Shown one piece after another: positions 26,888 to 35,883 of a stretch of 64,000 bases of DNA. Position numbers and translations under genes: made by a program. Each line of letters begins with the position of its first letter. Positions within the stretch are counted from its first letter, which is position 1. The notes under the pieces are model-generated. The model saw only the letters and a list, made by a program, of their open reading frames with translations, was not told the origin of the DNA and did not search any database. The stretch is from an uncultured Veillonellaceae bacterium. GTDB lineage: Bacteria; Bacillota; Negativicutes; Selenomonadales; Selenomonadaceae. The stretch lies in assembly GCA_900314825.1 (NCBI GenBank), contig OMWS01000006.1:1-64000 (forward strand). Reading direction: 5' to 3'.

Positions 26888-27511
26888 TCAAATCGCCGCC
26901 CGGACATCCGCTGCAAGGTTCGTGGCAGCATCTTCGATGGCCTGGCGGATGGCATCTTCGGCGCCGACGTCGTCGCGGTGCACGACGACGTGATACGTGA
27001 GCTCGGCCTTGCGCCGTGAGTCCGCTTTCGTCGTGAAGACGACGGTGCCCGTATGCATATCGATGATGCGCAAGCTGAGCTCGGCGTAGACGGTCTTGTC
27101 CTTGCCCGAGAGCACGAGCACGCCGCTCTGCGCCTTCACGTTGCTGAGATGCGTGAGGTAGCCGCAGGCGACGTAGTCGGCGGCGGGCGTGAGCTCCGGC
27201 GGCACGACGCCGTCCCCGAGGCTTCCCATGAGCGCCGCCTCGTCGAGACGCAGGCGCGTGGTTTCGCTGGTGAAATCCAGCACGCGGTAGCGCGGATCGC
27301 CCGCAAGCTCCGTGAAAAACGTGTCCTGCGCATCGCCGAGCATGGCACGGATCGGCGTGTCGATGTCCGACATCGTGATCGCGGTCTTTTCGACGCGCGC
27401 CTGGAACGGCGCGACAAGGATGGCGGGCGCCTCGGCAGAGGCCGTCCACGGGACGACGAGCAGCGCGAAGAGCACGGCCATCGCGCACACAAAACGCGGC
27501 AGAAACTTCAT
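26888..27511 (-). CDS. Exported CsgG/TolB-N-like protein
   Basis: 207 residues with a signal peptide ending ASAEAP. The following strand, AILVAPFQARVEKTAI, and FFTELAGDPRYRVLDF look like the start of CsgG or TolB-N type domains, in which a periplasmic alpha/beta core assembles at the outer membrane. LSLRIIDMHTGTVVFTTKADS near residue 150 fits the same fold. The call is by pattern and needs a profile search. It begins one base after the stop codon of the upstream gene. Confidence 0.6.
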   Translation of the reverse strand: MKFLPRFVCAMAVLFALLVVPWTASAEAPAILVAPFQARVEKTAITMSDIDTPIRAMLGDAQDTFFTELAGDPRYRVLDFTSETTRLRLDEAALMGSLGDGVVPPELTPAADYVACGYLTHLSNVKAQSGVLVLSGKDKTVYAELSLRIIDMHTGTVVFTTKADSRRKAELTYHVVVHRDDVGAEDAIRQAIEDAATNLAADVRAAI

Positions 27512-27512
27512 G

Positions 27513-28355
27513 TCACTTCACCCCCGCTTTCACGCGCTTCGCGAGGTCTTTCGCCAGCGCCTGCGCCTGGCCTTCGAGCACTTCGCCGAGCAGCGTGTCG
27601 ACGGCCATGCCCTTGCCCGTCTTGCCGAGGCCGAAATTGATGAGCTGCGCGCTTTTCTTGTCTTCGAAATGATGCTCGTAGACGCGCCCCGTCGCGGCAT
27701 TCACGAGATAGTAGTCGAGCGAGGACTTCATCTTCTTGCCCTTCGTCTCACGGTCGGTGTGCGACGCGAAGATGCCGTGCTTCAGGCGCACGTCGACGTC
27801 CTTGATGTTGATGAAAAGCAAATACTGTGCGCCATGACGGTCGGCGATGGCCTTGGCGAGGCGCCGCTTGTCCGGCGAGAGCGCATACGTCGCGTCGGGC
27901 TGGCCGTGCCAGGCCTTCAGCCGCTCTTCATCATGGAAATAGCCGCGCCCCATGACGGCGTCAGCATAGTGCGCGAGCTTTGCGGCCGTGTCGCCGCGGT
28001 CGTACTGATGGCCGTGCACGATGGCGTCCATGTGGATCTCAGAGAGGTCGCCGGCCTCGCCGCCCGCGCCCGTCGCGGCATGGCGGCCCTCTTCATTCGT
28101 GAGGTCGACGCTGCCCGTGTAGGCGAGGCCCTGATCTGCGAGCGCCGCGCCGAGCTTCTCGGAAAATGTATCGAAATAGCGCGCTTTGAGCTCGTCATCG
28201 CCGTAGCTCTGCACTTCGCCGAGGAAGATGGACGGGCCCGCCTGCTGGAACAGGCCGCCGGCCGCCGCCGGGCGGGGCAGCGCGAGGAAAGCGGCGACGC
28301 AGAGAAAGAACGCGAGCAGTTGGATCGTCTTTGTTTTTGTCAATTGCAACTCCAT
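27513..28355 (-). CDS. Exported CsgG-like protein of unknown function
   Basis: 280 residues. Signal peptide ends near PAAAGG. GPSIFLGEVQSYGDDELKARYFDTFSEKLGAALADQGL resembles the first strand-helix of CsgG-type domains, and YLLFINIKDVDVRLKHGI plus DYYLVNAATGRVYEHHFEDKK matches their later strands. The ATG at 28355 is preferred to the upstream GTG because AAGGAG lies too near the GTG. It is cotranscribed with the gene at 26888. Confidence 0.6.
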   Translation of the reverse strand: MELQLTKTKTIQLLAFFLCVAAFLALPRPAAAGGLFQQAGPSIFLGEVQSYGDDELKARYFDTFSEKLGAALADQGLAYTGSVDLTNEEGRHAATGAGGEAGDLSEIHMDAIVHGHQYDRGDTAAKLAHYADAVMGRGYFHDEERLKAWHGQPDATYALSPDKRRLAKAIADRHGAQYLLFINIKDVDVRLKHGIFASHTDRETKGKKMKSSLDYYLVNAATGRVYEHHFEDKKSAQLINFGLGKTGKGMAVDTLLGEVLEGQAQALAKDLAKRVKAGVK

Positions 28356-28383
28356 TTGCGCATACACTCCTTGGGCGGCACGA

Positions 28384-29508
28384 TCAACGCGAGACGGAGA
28401 GCTTCGCCGTCGTGCCCGTCACGCCGGCGAGGAAGATGCCGAGATTCGACGTATTCTTCAGGCGCGTGATGAGGCCGGTCGGGCTCTCGCTCGTCTCGAC
28501 GGAGAGGATGGCCTTGTCGCCGTTCGCTTCGCGCAAGTAGACGTTGCGCACAGACGAAATCGTGCGCAGATCGGCCATGAGCTGCTGCACGGCCTCCATG
28601 TCGGACGTGAAGACGTCGAGCTCGACGGACGCGCCCGTCGCCTCGCTGCTGAAGTGGCGGAATTTCTCTTCGAGCTTCTGCGCAGCCTGCGCCGCGGCGT
28701 TCTCCGAAGCTTTCTGCTCGGCCATCTCGTCGCTGTTCTCGACGCCTTTCGCCGAGACCTGGTACGTGGCGACGATGTCGCCCGTGTCAAAGCGGAGCAC
28801 CTTGACGGAGAGGATGGCATTCGCCGAATGCAAGAGCGTATCCGCATAGCCGCCGCCGTAGCCGTCCGGCAGCTTGATCGTCTGCGCGTTCTGCTGGACG
28901 CGGCCGAGCGCGAGGTAGTCGGCGCCGAGGCTGCTGCCGATGGCCGATGGCTGCGTGCTGCCGCTGTAGATGCGCGCGAGGAGCTGCGCGTCGTTGAGGC
29001 TCGCGGCGACCTGCGGGTCGATGATGTGGTGGAAGCCGAGCGACAGCAGCTTGTCCGCGAGCGCCGTCTCAGCTGCGAGGTTGTGCCCGAGGACATTGCC
29101 ATAGCGGTCCTGGTCGAGCACGACGACGGCGATGCGCGGATCGTTCAGCGCCATGACCATCTGCAAGTTGCTCATGAGGCCGGCATCCGGGCTCGTGTCG
29201 ACATCGATGCGCGCGCGCACGCGGACGAGGCCGCTCTCATCCGTCTCCTCGAGCACCTGCACATCCTTGACAAAGCCCTGCGACTTCGTCAGGATCTCGT
29301 CGAGCTGCACCTCCAGATTTCGCGTGAGCGTTTTCGAATCGACGAGCGTGCCGACGACCTCCTCGACCGCGATGCGCGACGCGTCCTTGATCGCCGCCTG
29401 GCGATCCGTGCCGACGCCATCGACGACGACGGCCTGCGCGAAGCCCGTGTGTGCCGCGAGCATCATCGCGAGCCCCAAAAGCAAAGATTTGCCGAACTGT
29501 TTTTTCAT
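28384..29508 (-). CDS. Exported FlgT-like protein
   Basis: 374 residues with signal peptide (cleavage near GFAQA). Residues 27-110 resemble the FlgT N-terminal domain (VVDGVGTDRQAAIKDASRIAVEEVVG), and 120-260 a FlgT middle-like alpha/beta domain (RIAVVVLDQDRYGN...IIDPQVAASL). The C-terminal segment 290-345 resembles a small ferredoxin-like domain. FlgT belongs to the Vibrio flagellar H ring, but no flagellar gene is near. It has the same plan as the protein at 31622-32782. Only about 40 bp separate it from a strong upstream terminator. Confidence 0.7.
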   Translation of the reverse strand: MKKQFGKSLLLGLAMMLAAHTGFAQAVVVDGVGTDRQAAIKDASRIAVEEVVGTLVDSKTLTRNLEVQLDEILTKSQGFVKDVQVLEETDESGLVRVRARIDVDTSPDAGLMSNLQMVMALNDPRIAVVVLDQDRYGNVLGHNLAAETALADKLLSLGFHHIIDPQVAASLNDAQLLARIYSGSTQPSAIGSSLGADYLALGRVQQNAQTIKLPDGYGGGYADTLLHSANAILSVKVLRFDTGDIVATYQVSAKGVENSDEMAEQKASENAAAQAAQKLEEKFRHFSSEATGASVELDVFTSDMEAVQQLMADLRTISSVRNVYLREANGDKAILSVETSESPTGLITRLKNTSNLGIFLAGVTGTTAKLSVSR

Positions 29509-29546
29509 AAGAATCCCCCCATTTGCTCATGTGCCTCCGTAGAAAA

Positions 29547-29579
29547 AACCGCCTGCGGGAACACTCCCGCAGGCGGTTT
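29547..29579 (-). terminator. Strong terminator inside the exported-protein cluster
   Basis: AACCGCCTGCGGGA and TCCCGCAGGCGGTTT form a near-perfect 14-bp stem with six T after it on the leftward strand. It lies between the genes at 29621 and 28384 and must be read through, or bypassed, for the distal genes to be expressed. Confidence 0.85.
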
Positions 29580-29620
29580 CTCGGACGGCGGATGCGTCCG
29601 TCTATTCCGTAACAGCGATA

Positions 29621-30586
29621 TCAGCGGACGAACACGACATTCGTCTTGTCAAGGAAGCCCGTCGCGCCATTCTCGATGAGGACGCGGTTCGCGTCGGCGA
29701 CGGAGATCACCGGGTTGCCGTTGTGGTTGTCGAGGCTGACAGCCTTGACGACGAGCGGATTCGAGCCGGCACGCGTGGCGCGGCCCATGTCCGTCGTGTA
29801 GCCGGCCATGCCATTCGAAACGACCTTGTCATAGTCGAGGTTCTTGTAGCCATAGATGGCCTGGCCGTTCGCGTTCTTGATGACCGGGCTCATGACCGGC
29901 TTCAGGCCGAGGCCGCGGCAATCGACGATGAGGCCCGTGTAGCCGCCGACGGCAGAGCCGACCGGCGCGGCAGCGGCCGAAGAGCCCGTCGGCTTCGTCG
30001 GCTGTGTGACAGACGGCTGCGTGGACGGCGTCGTGGCCGAAGGCGTCGTCGTGCCCTGGCCGACCGTGACATTGACGCTGACGGACGTCGGCGCGGACGG
30101 CGCGACGCTCGCGACCGGCTCCGGGAACGTTTCCTTTACCGCCGGCTTCTCCATGACGGCGCTCGCGACGGAGTTCGTGACGCCGAACATCGGGACTTCC
30201 ATCGTGAGCTCGCAGCCGCCGTCCGACGTGTAGTTCACGCTCACGACGCGCGCGCCCTTGACCGTGGCCGCGACATGCGTCTTGACGACGTCCTGCGTCG
30301 TCATCATGAGCTCGACGGTCGAGTCCGACGTGACGTCGACGCCCTTGATGGTCTCGACGAGCTGGCGGTACGCGTCGCCCTGTGCGGCGCGGCGCGCCAA
30401 GGCACGGCGCTGCGTTTCGCTGACGGCCGTCGGGGGCGCGACGCCGATGCCCGTCGCCGTGACCTTGGAGTTTTCATAATCGATGACGCCCGTGCCATTG
30501 CTCATGGCGAAGGCGCTCGCCGCTGTCATGCAGACGAGCAGTGCTGCGACGGAAAGCGCCGTCAGCAAGCGGGAAATCTTCTTCAT
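29621..30586 (-). CDS. Exported LPP20-like protein
   Basis: 321 residues with a signal peptide (to ASAFA). Residues 40-135 resemble the LPP20 fold: VTATGIGVAPPTAVSETQRRALARRAAQGDAYRQLVE and the VKGARVVSVNYTSDGGCELTMEVPMFG strands. A Thr/Pro/Ser linker (about 170-215) leads to a C-terminal domain with repeated GLIVDCRGLGLKPVMSP-type strands. There is no lipobox, so it is probably soluble in the periplasm. AAGGAGGTCGGACTTC precedes the ATG. It has its own promoter. Confidence 0.72.
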   Translation of the reverse strand: MKKISRLLTALSVAALLVCMTAASAFAMSNGTGVIDYENSKVTATGIGVAPPTAVSETQRRALARRAAQGDAYRQLVETIKGVDVTSDSTVELMMTTQDVVKTHVAATVKGARVVSVNYTSDGGCELTMEVPMFGVTNSVASAVMEKPAVKETFPEPVASVAPSAPTSVSVNVTVGQGTTTPSATTPSTQPSVTQPTKPTGSSAAAAPVGSAVGGYTGLIVDCRGLGLKPVMSPVIKNANGQAIYGYKNLDYDKVVSNGMAGYTTDMGRATRAGSNPLVVKAVSLDNHNGNPVISVADANRVLIENGATGFLDKTNVVFVR

Positions 30587-30647
30587 GAAGTCCGACCTCC
30601 TTGTTCCAATCAAACATGGGACTTTCGTGGATTTTTGACACGCTCTC

Positions 30648-30676
30648 ATTATACGCGCAAAGCATCGTGTTGTCTA
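30648..30676 (-). promoter_or_regulatory. Promoter before the LPP20-like gene
   Basis: Leftward TAGACA (complement of 30671-30676), 17 bp, TATAAT (complement of 30648-30653), in a 135-bp gap inside the cluster. Confidence 0.65.
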
Positions 30677-30721
30677 TCAAAAATTCCTGAAAGCGCATCA
30701 TGTTTTTATGGATGCTGCATA

Positions 30722-31600
30722 TCAATGGACTTGCCAATACGTCAGTGTCTGGTCTTCCAAAGATCGCGCCGCATTGAGTCCCGCTTTATACAGGAAGAGA
30801 TCCAGCACCTTCGTCATATCAATGTCACGCAGCGTGTACGCTTCTTCAGCCGTGGCAAATGGCGTGCCTTGCGTCCCCCGAACCATGTCAATGCCCGTGA
30901 GGCGGATCGTGCCGCGCACGGTGACACCGTCCGCATCCTGCGCGATTTCTTCGACCTCGACTTCGCCGAGGACGGCGTTCGTGATTTCAGGATAATCGCG
31001 GTGGACGACAGCTCCGACATTGGACGTGAATGTTCCGTAGTCTTCCCCCGCGTGCGTTTTCATCGTGCCCGCCAGTTCGTCGAGCGCATTGTCCGTCGCG
31101 AAGCCGAGGTTCTGGAACGTCGTCTCAATGACCGTCGTCACTTTTTTCTGTCCTGTGTCTTCCATGCCAGCCGGCAGGCCGCGGACGCGCAGCAAAAAGC
31201 CCGTCTGGGCATCGCCGTGCTTCCGCTGGAGTGCACTGACCTCTTTGACGACGTCTGTGTGCAGATCCGCAAGCTTCACCGTGACCTTGCTGTACAGCTC
31301 GAGCCCGCCGTCGCCGTCCTTCTTCGATGTGACGTCCGGCGCTGTGGCATAAGCGCGGTAGTTTGCAAGCATCTTCTGATACACGCTCGCAGGATCGTCA
31401 TTCCGTGCCAGCATTTTCGACAGCGTTTTTTCCACTGCCTTGCGCTGCGCGTCGGCACGCGCAGCGGCTTCATCTCCCGCAGGCGAAACACCGCAGGCCT
31501 TGACCTCGATGAACGGCGGTGGCGCGGCCTCGACCGTCACCGCGAGCGACAACGAAAGGCAGCAGGCCGCGCAGAGCACCGCGAACCATCGTTTCATCAT
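30722..31600 (-). CDS. Exported protein with LPP20/FlgT-like N-terminal part
   Basis: 292 residues with a signal peptide (to TVEAAP). FIEVKACGVSPAGDEAAARADAQRKAVEKTLSKML resembles the opening strand and helix of FlgT-N/LPP20 domains, in which a strand with a G motif leads to AxxDAxRxAV. The C-terminal 180 residues hold alternating strands and helices without a recognised motif. It follows the protein at 31622 by 21 bp and is likely in the same transcript. Confidence 0.62.
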   Translation of the reverse strand: MMKRWFAVLCAACCLSLSLAVTVEAAPPPFIEVKACGVSPAGDEAAARADAQRKAVEKTLSKMLARNDDPASVYQKMLANYRAYATAPDVTSKKDGDGGLELYSKVTVKLADLHTDVVKEVSALQRKHGDAQTGFLLRVRGLPAGMEDTGQKKVTTVIETTFQNLGFATDNALDELAGTMKTHAGEDYGTFTSNVGAVVHRDYPEITNAVLGEVEVEEIAQDADGVTVRGTIRLTGIDMVRGTQGTPFATAEEAYTLRDIDMTKVLDLFLYKAGLNAARSLEDQTLTYWQVH

Positions 31601-31621
31601 GCGTATCCCCTCCGCACCTGC

Positions 31622-32782
31622 TCAGAACGTAAGGTAAATCTTCGCACTGCCCATGGCATTTTCGTCCGTGTCGCCTTCCTGGAGGCCTGGCACGGCGGCG
31701 AGGAGCGCTTCCTTGAGCTCATCCTGCGACGCGCATTCCGCTTCGACGAACATCTTGTAAGCACCCGTGCCCGTGAACGATCCGCGGATGACGCGGCCTT
31801 TCACCTGTTGGACCGCTTGCCGCAAAATCTGCGGCTGGCCTGCACGATCCGTGATGCCGTTGACGATGAGCGTCGCCTTGATGTGGCGTGCGCCGCCACG
31901 CGTCTCGCTTTGCACCGTCATGAGCGCCTTTTGGCCGAGCGATTCCACCGCGCGCTTCGTCGCAAGTTCCCGCGCTTTGTTGATGGCCTCCGAACGGTTC
32001 GCACCAACTGCCGTGAAGTAATCATCGAAGCTGTTAACTTCCGAGGATTCGAAGCCAACGATCTCAAACGACGCATGAGCCGTCGCCCGCCAGTTCGTGC
32101 CCACAGGCTCGACATCTGAAATAGCAAGCATGCCGCGCAATAGCGCATTCGCCTCGCCGCGCTCATTGCGGGCGAGCTGGCGAATTTTCGCGCTGACAGC
32201 GGGATCGTCGAGGTCTGTCTGCTTGTCCATGAAAACTTTTGCCGCATCCGCATCATGGACTGCGAAGCCCGCGTTTTCGAGCTTCGCCGCAACATACTTC
32301 ATGAGGCTGTCCGTGACCATGAGCTGGCCGTTTTCATCGCGGCCCGTGACAGCGACTTCGATGCCCGAGCGCGTCGTGCCCATATCCTGCATCGCCCGCA
32401 AGCGGCTCTCGAGGTCTTCGACGGCGGTCTTGATTCGCTGGTCGCTTGCATCGAGGTCCATACGGACGAAGTAGATGCCATCATGCTGGCCTTCCTTGAT
32501 GATCTTGTTGACGGTCACGAAACCGTCCGAATGCGCCAAGATCTCGTCACGCACGACCATGCCCATGTTCACTTCCGTCGTGCTCGTCACATGCACGCCG
32601 ACTTTCATCTCGACGAATGTGCGCATGGCGTCATTCATGGCTTCATCGCGCGCTTTCGCCGGATTCGACGGATCGACGGTCGCCTGTCCCTCGACGACTT
32701 CTGCATGGCAGACAGGCGTGCTAAAAGCGAGCGGCAGCGCGATTGCAAGCGCCGCTATCGCTTTCCCCAAAAACTTTTTCAT
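31622..32782 (-). CDS. Exported FlgT-like protein, second copy
   Basis: 386 residues, signal peptide ending near VCHAEV. The same order of parts as the protein at 28384: FlgT-N-like (VVEGQATVDPSNPAKARDEAMNDAMRTFVE), a middle domain (GIEVAVTGRDENGQLMVTDSLMKYVAAKLENAGF) and a C-terminal small domain (VKGRVIRGSFTGTGAYKMFVEAE). Identity between the two is low but the architecture matches, so they are probably paralogues that assemble together. GGGAGATGCGTA precedes the ATG. Confidence 0.7.
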   Translation of the reverse strand: MKKFLGKAIAALAIALPLAFSTPVCHAEVVEGQATVDPSNPAKARDEAMNDAMRTFVEMKVGVHVTSTTEVNMGMVVRDEILAHSDGFVTVNKIIKEGQHDGIYFVRMDLDASDQRIKTAVEDLESRLRAMQDMGTTRSGIEVAVTGRDENGQLMVTDSLMKYVAAKLENAGFAVHDADAAKVFMDKQTDLDDPAVSAKIRQLARNERGEANALLRGMLAISDVEPVGTNWRATAHASFEIVGFESSEVNSFDDYFTAVGANRSEAINKARELATKRAVESLGQKALMTVQSETRGGARHIKATLIVNGITDRAGQPQILRQAVQQVKGRVIRGSFTGTGAYKMFVEAECASQDELKEALLAAVPGLQEGDTDENAMGSAKIYLTF

Positions 32783-32795
32783 TACGCATCTCCCG

Positions 32796-33947
32796 TTACT
32801 TTTCCTGCTTCCCCATCTTCGTCGCAAGCTCGATCAAGACCTGCGTATAAATGTCCTTCGCATCGATGTCGACGGCATTGCCCTTGCCCTTGTCCTTGAG
32901 GTACATCTGGACGGCGTAGCCCGTCTCCGTGCGCTCGGGGCGCATATCGCTCTTTTCCGTCAGCCATGCCTTGTAAGCAACATCGCTGCGGACATCCGAG
33001 GCGTCCTTGCGCTGGACTTCCTGCCAGTTCGCACCGGAAAAATCAAGGTTCACCATGTGCATCGGCTCGGCCATCGCGAGGTCTACCATCCCGTCATCGC
33101 TGCGGAGCTGCATCGAGTACAGATTCGACGTGACGTCCTTCTGGTACGGCGCGGCGATGCCCGGTGGCAGGACGACCTTGCCCGTTTTCTTCTGGAACGC
33201 TTCCGTATAGAAATTCGCGATGATGTTGCGGATCTCGATGCCGTGCCCGTGGAACACTTGCTGTGCTTTCTTCGAGCTGATGCCGACATCAGCGACCTGA
33301 TACGTTTCCGGTGTCTCCTGTTTTTCTTCCCAGTCTTTCAAGACTTTTTTCGCTGAGGAAAAATCGAGGCGCTTCTCGATCATCTGCACCGTGATATCAG
33401 CATAGACATCGGCGAGCTGCTGCTCCGTAATCGGCGTCGTGATGAGGTTCTGGATATCCGCACCGAGCACTTTCTTTTCATTGAGCGGGATGACCGTCAG
33501 GATGCGCCAGCCTTCGCCATTCGCGCCCGCGCTGCAGACAGCCATGCCCATGCAGCTCGTGACGATCGATTTGTAGATGTCTTGGTCAGCTGCATGATAA
33601 TGCGTCGTGAACGCATCATCCAGCAGGACGATCGGCATGAGCCCGATCGGCGTCACGTCAGAGTAATCGTCCTGGATGCCGCTGACTTGCAAATCATTCG
33701 AAAATTTCACTTCGAACGGCAGTTTTTTCTGCGCCTGCAAGCTCTTGAGCTTCGCCGTCAACGCCTGCCGGATCTTTTCCTTGACGCCCGGCGATTCGAG
33801 GAGGCCGTTGTCTTCCGTCGAGATGGAGTAGACATTCGGCGTCCAATCCACGACGAGGCGTTCCTTCGCTGCGCATGTCCCGGCACCGGCAAAGAGGCTG
33901 GCGCCGAGCACGAGGGCAAGGCAGCGCTTCCAAACTGCGTGTTTCAT
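32796..33947 (-). CDS. Exported protein of unknown function
   Basis: 383 residues with a signal peptide (residues 1-26, cleavage near CAAKE). No family is recognised. The segment VTPIGLMPIVLLDDAFTTHYHA suggests a buried hydrophobic strand, and ILTVIPLNEKKVLGADIQNLITTPITEQQLADVYADITVQMIEKRL a helical domain. Cysteines at SCMGMAVCSAG could form a disulfide. GAGGTGACACG precedes the ATG. It is the second gene of the cluster. Confidence 0.65.
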   Translation of the reverse strand: MKHAVWKRCLALVLGASLFAGAGTCAAKERLVVDWTPNVYSISTEDNGLLESPGVKEKIRQALTAKLKSLQAQKKLPFEVKFSNDLQVSGIQDDYSDVTPIGLMPIVLLDDAFTTHYHAADQDIYKSIVTSCMGMAVCSAGANGEGWRILTVIPLNEKKVLGADIQNLITTPITEQQLADVYADITVQMIEKRLDFSSAKKVLKDWEEKQETPETYQVADVGISSKKAQQVFHGHGIEIRNIIANFYTEAFQKKTGKVVLPPGIAAPYQKDVTSNLYSMQLRSDDGMVDLAMAEPMHMVNLDFSGANWQEVQRKDASDVRSDVAYKAWLTEKSDMRPERTETGYAVQMYLKDKGKGNAVDIDAKDIYTQVLIELATKMGKQEK

Positions 33948-33965
33948 CGTGTCACCTCGCTGCGC

Positions 33966-34790
33966 TTACTCGGCCTGCATCGAGGCTACAGATGCTTCGA
34001 CATCCTTCTTGCTCGGCTCTTTGATGTTGTTTGCCTTATCGTAAGCCTTGCGGGCATCGTTGCGTTCCTTGATGCTCTTCTTGAGGAAGCCGATGATCTG
34101 CGTTGCTTCGTCAGCAGCCTCTTTGTACTCGTTGATCTGATTTTTGAGATCCTCGAGGTCTTTCGCATCCTTCAGCCCCTTCGCCGCTTCTTTTGTCAGG
34201 AAAGATGCATCGCGTGCCGCGAGGCCGCAAAGGAAGATGGCCTTGGCGCTGTCCGTTTTCGACCACGTCATCTGCTTCTTTGCGTTTTCTACCTTTTCCT
34301 TGTCTTCCGAGGACGTGAGCTCGGCGAGCTTCGCCTGCACGAGTTCCTTGCTCGGACGCGGCGTGCTCGTCGCATTATAAACATCGCTCATCGAACCGCC
34401 ACCGCTCAAGAGATTGTTCGCGATCGCGCCGAGCGCTTGGATATTAGAATCGCCCGAGAGATCCGTCGCAAGGCCGATCTTGTATTCCGATGCCGTGAAG
34501 CATCCCGTCGCGAGCATCAAGTGATTCCGCATGTCGTTGCGGTGGCTGTTCATGCCATCGAAGTTGATGCCGAGCGCCTTGTTGACGGCGTCTTTCGCCT
34601 GGCCTTTTGCGTCATCCGCGACCTCTTTCCCTTTCTTGTGGAAGATGTCACTGACGCCGCTGAACATGCCCGCTTCCGCGCGCTGCATGCCAAAAAAAGA
34701 GCCCCCGTCCACAGGTGCCGTCTGGACGAATTGTCCGGATACGGCCACGACTGCGGCGAGGACGCTGGTTGCCACGATGTTCTTCTTCAT
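33966..34790 (-). CDS. Exported helical protein, first gene of the cluster
   Basis: 274 residues with a signal peptide (about 1-40, ending AEAGM). The rest is largely helical, with Lys/Glu/Ala-rich heptads from residue 130 on (ELVQAKLAELTSSEDKEKVENAKKQM, SIKERNDARKAYDKAN), so coiled coils are likely. No family is recognised. It lies directly behind the strongest promoter of the region, so it may be the most abundant product. GGAG precedes the ATG. Confidence 0.65.
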   Translation of the reverse strand: MKKNIVATSVLAAVVAVSGQFVQTAPVDGGSFFGMQRAEAGMFSGVSDIFHKKGKEVADDAKGQAKDAVNKALGINFDGMNSHRNDMRNHLMLATGCFTASEYKIGLATDLSGDSNIQALGAIANNLLSGGGSMSDVYNATSTPRPSKELVQAKLAELTSSEDKEKVENAKKQMTWSKTDSAKAIFLCGLAARDASFLTKEAAKGLKDAKDLEDLKNQINEYKEAADEATQIIGFLKKSIKERNDARKAYDKANNIKEPSKKDVEASVASMQAE

Positions 34791-34840
34791 GAATAAGACT
34801 CCAATCCATTGTCAAGAGACAGTTATTTATTGCGCTTCTT

Positions 34841-34869
34841 ATTCTAACGAATTGGGTCTTGTTTGTCAA
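34841..34869 (-). promoter_or_regulatory. Main promoter of the exported-protein cluster
   Basis: Leftward TTGACA (complement of 34864-34869), 17 bp, TAGAAT (complement of 34841-34846), about 50 bp before the first gene of the cluster. Confidence 0.75.
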
Positions 34870-34931
34870 TTCTTCATTGGTTTTTGTTTAATCTGCTTTC
34901 ATTGGCAACGGTTTCTGTGCAAAAAGCACAA

Positions 34932-34958
34932 AAAGCCTCCCCGGCAAAGGGAGGCTCC
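34932..34958 (-). terminator. Terminator of metQ
   Basis: AGCCTCCC and GGGAGGCT arms with TTTTTGTG after the leftward-strand hairpin, 24 bp after the metQ stop codon. Confidence 0.75.
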
Positions 34959-34981
34959 TGGTGCAGCGGTCAGACGCCGGC

Positions 34982-35827
34982 TCAGAATGCCGGGACGACT
35001 GCGCCTTTGTATTTCTCGTTGATGAAGTTCTTGATCTCGTCGCTGTGCAGGACTTTGATGAGCGCCTGGATCTCCGGGCGGCTCTCGTCACCGGCGCGGA
35101 CGGCGATGATGTTGACGTACGGGCTCGTGCTGTCCTCGATGAACATCGCGTCTTTCGTCGGATCGAGCGGCACCTGCATCGCGAAGTTCGAGTTGATGAT
35201 TGCCGCATCGACGTCATCGAGCGTGCGCGGCACCTGCGCGGCTTCGACTTCCTGGAACTTGAGGTTCTTCGGGTTCTCGACGATATCCTGGATCGTGGCC
35301 TTCTCGCCGACGCCCTCTTTGAGCTTCAGGAGGCCGGCCTTCTCGAGGAGCAGCAGCGAGCGGCCGCCGTTCGTCGGGTCGTTCGGGATGGCGATGGAAG
35401 CGCCGTCTTTGAGCTCGTCGAGCTTCTTCACTTTGTGCGAGTAGATGCCCATCGGCTCGATGTGGACGCCGGCAGCGTTCGCGAGCTTGACTTCCTTGTG
35501 CTCGTCGATGAAGTTCTTGAGGTACGGCTCATGCTGGAAATAGTTCGCGTCGAGCTCTTTGTCGTTCAGCGCGAGGTTCGGCTGGACGTAGTCGTTGAAC
35601 TCCACGATCTGGAGGTCGATGCCCTCTTTCGCGAGCAGCGGCTTCGCCTGCTCGAGGATCTCGGCATGCGGCACAGCCGTCGCGCCGACTTTCAGCGTCT
35701 TCGCGCCCGAAGACGACGTGACCGTCGAGCTGCCGGACGACGATTTCGCGGCCTGGTCACCGCCGCAGCCCGCAAAAGCGAACACAGCGAAGACGAGCGT
35801 CGCGAGGATGACGAAAAGTTTCTTCAT
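34982..35827 (-). CDS. metQ: Methionine ABC transporter substrate-binding lipoprotein
   Basis: NlpA/MetQ lipoprotein, 281 residues, that binds methionine for the MetNI transporter. The lipobox AFAGC lies at residues 17-21, followed by a Ser/Thr-rich tether. KVGATAVPHAEILE, VEFNDYVQPNLAL and DANYFQHEPYL are family hallmarks. The start at 35827 has AAGGAAGGAACTT upstream. It is the third gene after metN and metI, but a 320-bp gap filled with palindromic repeats separates it from metI. Confidence 0.93.
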   Translation of the reverse strand: MKKLFVILATLVFAVFAFAGCGGDQAAKSSSGSSTVTSSSGAKTLKVGATAVPHAEILEQAKPLLAKEGIDLQIVEFNDYVQPNLALNDKELDANYFQHEPYLKNFIDEHKEVKLANAAGVHIEPMGIYSHKVKKLDELKDGASIAIPNDPTNGGRSLLLLEKAGLLKLKEGVGEKATIQDIVENPKNLKFQEVEAAQVPRTLDDVDAAIINSNFAMQVPLDPTKDAMFIEDSTSPYVNIIAVRAGDESRPEIQALIKVLHSDEIKNFINEKYKGAVVPAF

Positions 35828-35883
35828 ATAAGTTCCTTCCTTTCCTTTGAGTACCCTTTTATCGTAAGAAGGTTCTATTGCCG

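Noticed and set aside
28384-29508. True flagellar FlgT
   Set aside because: No other flagellar gene is near and the resemblance is at the level of domain pattern only, so the gene symbol is not used.
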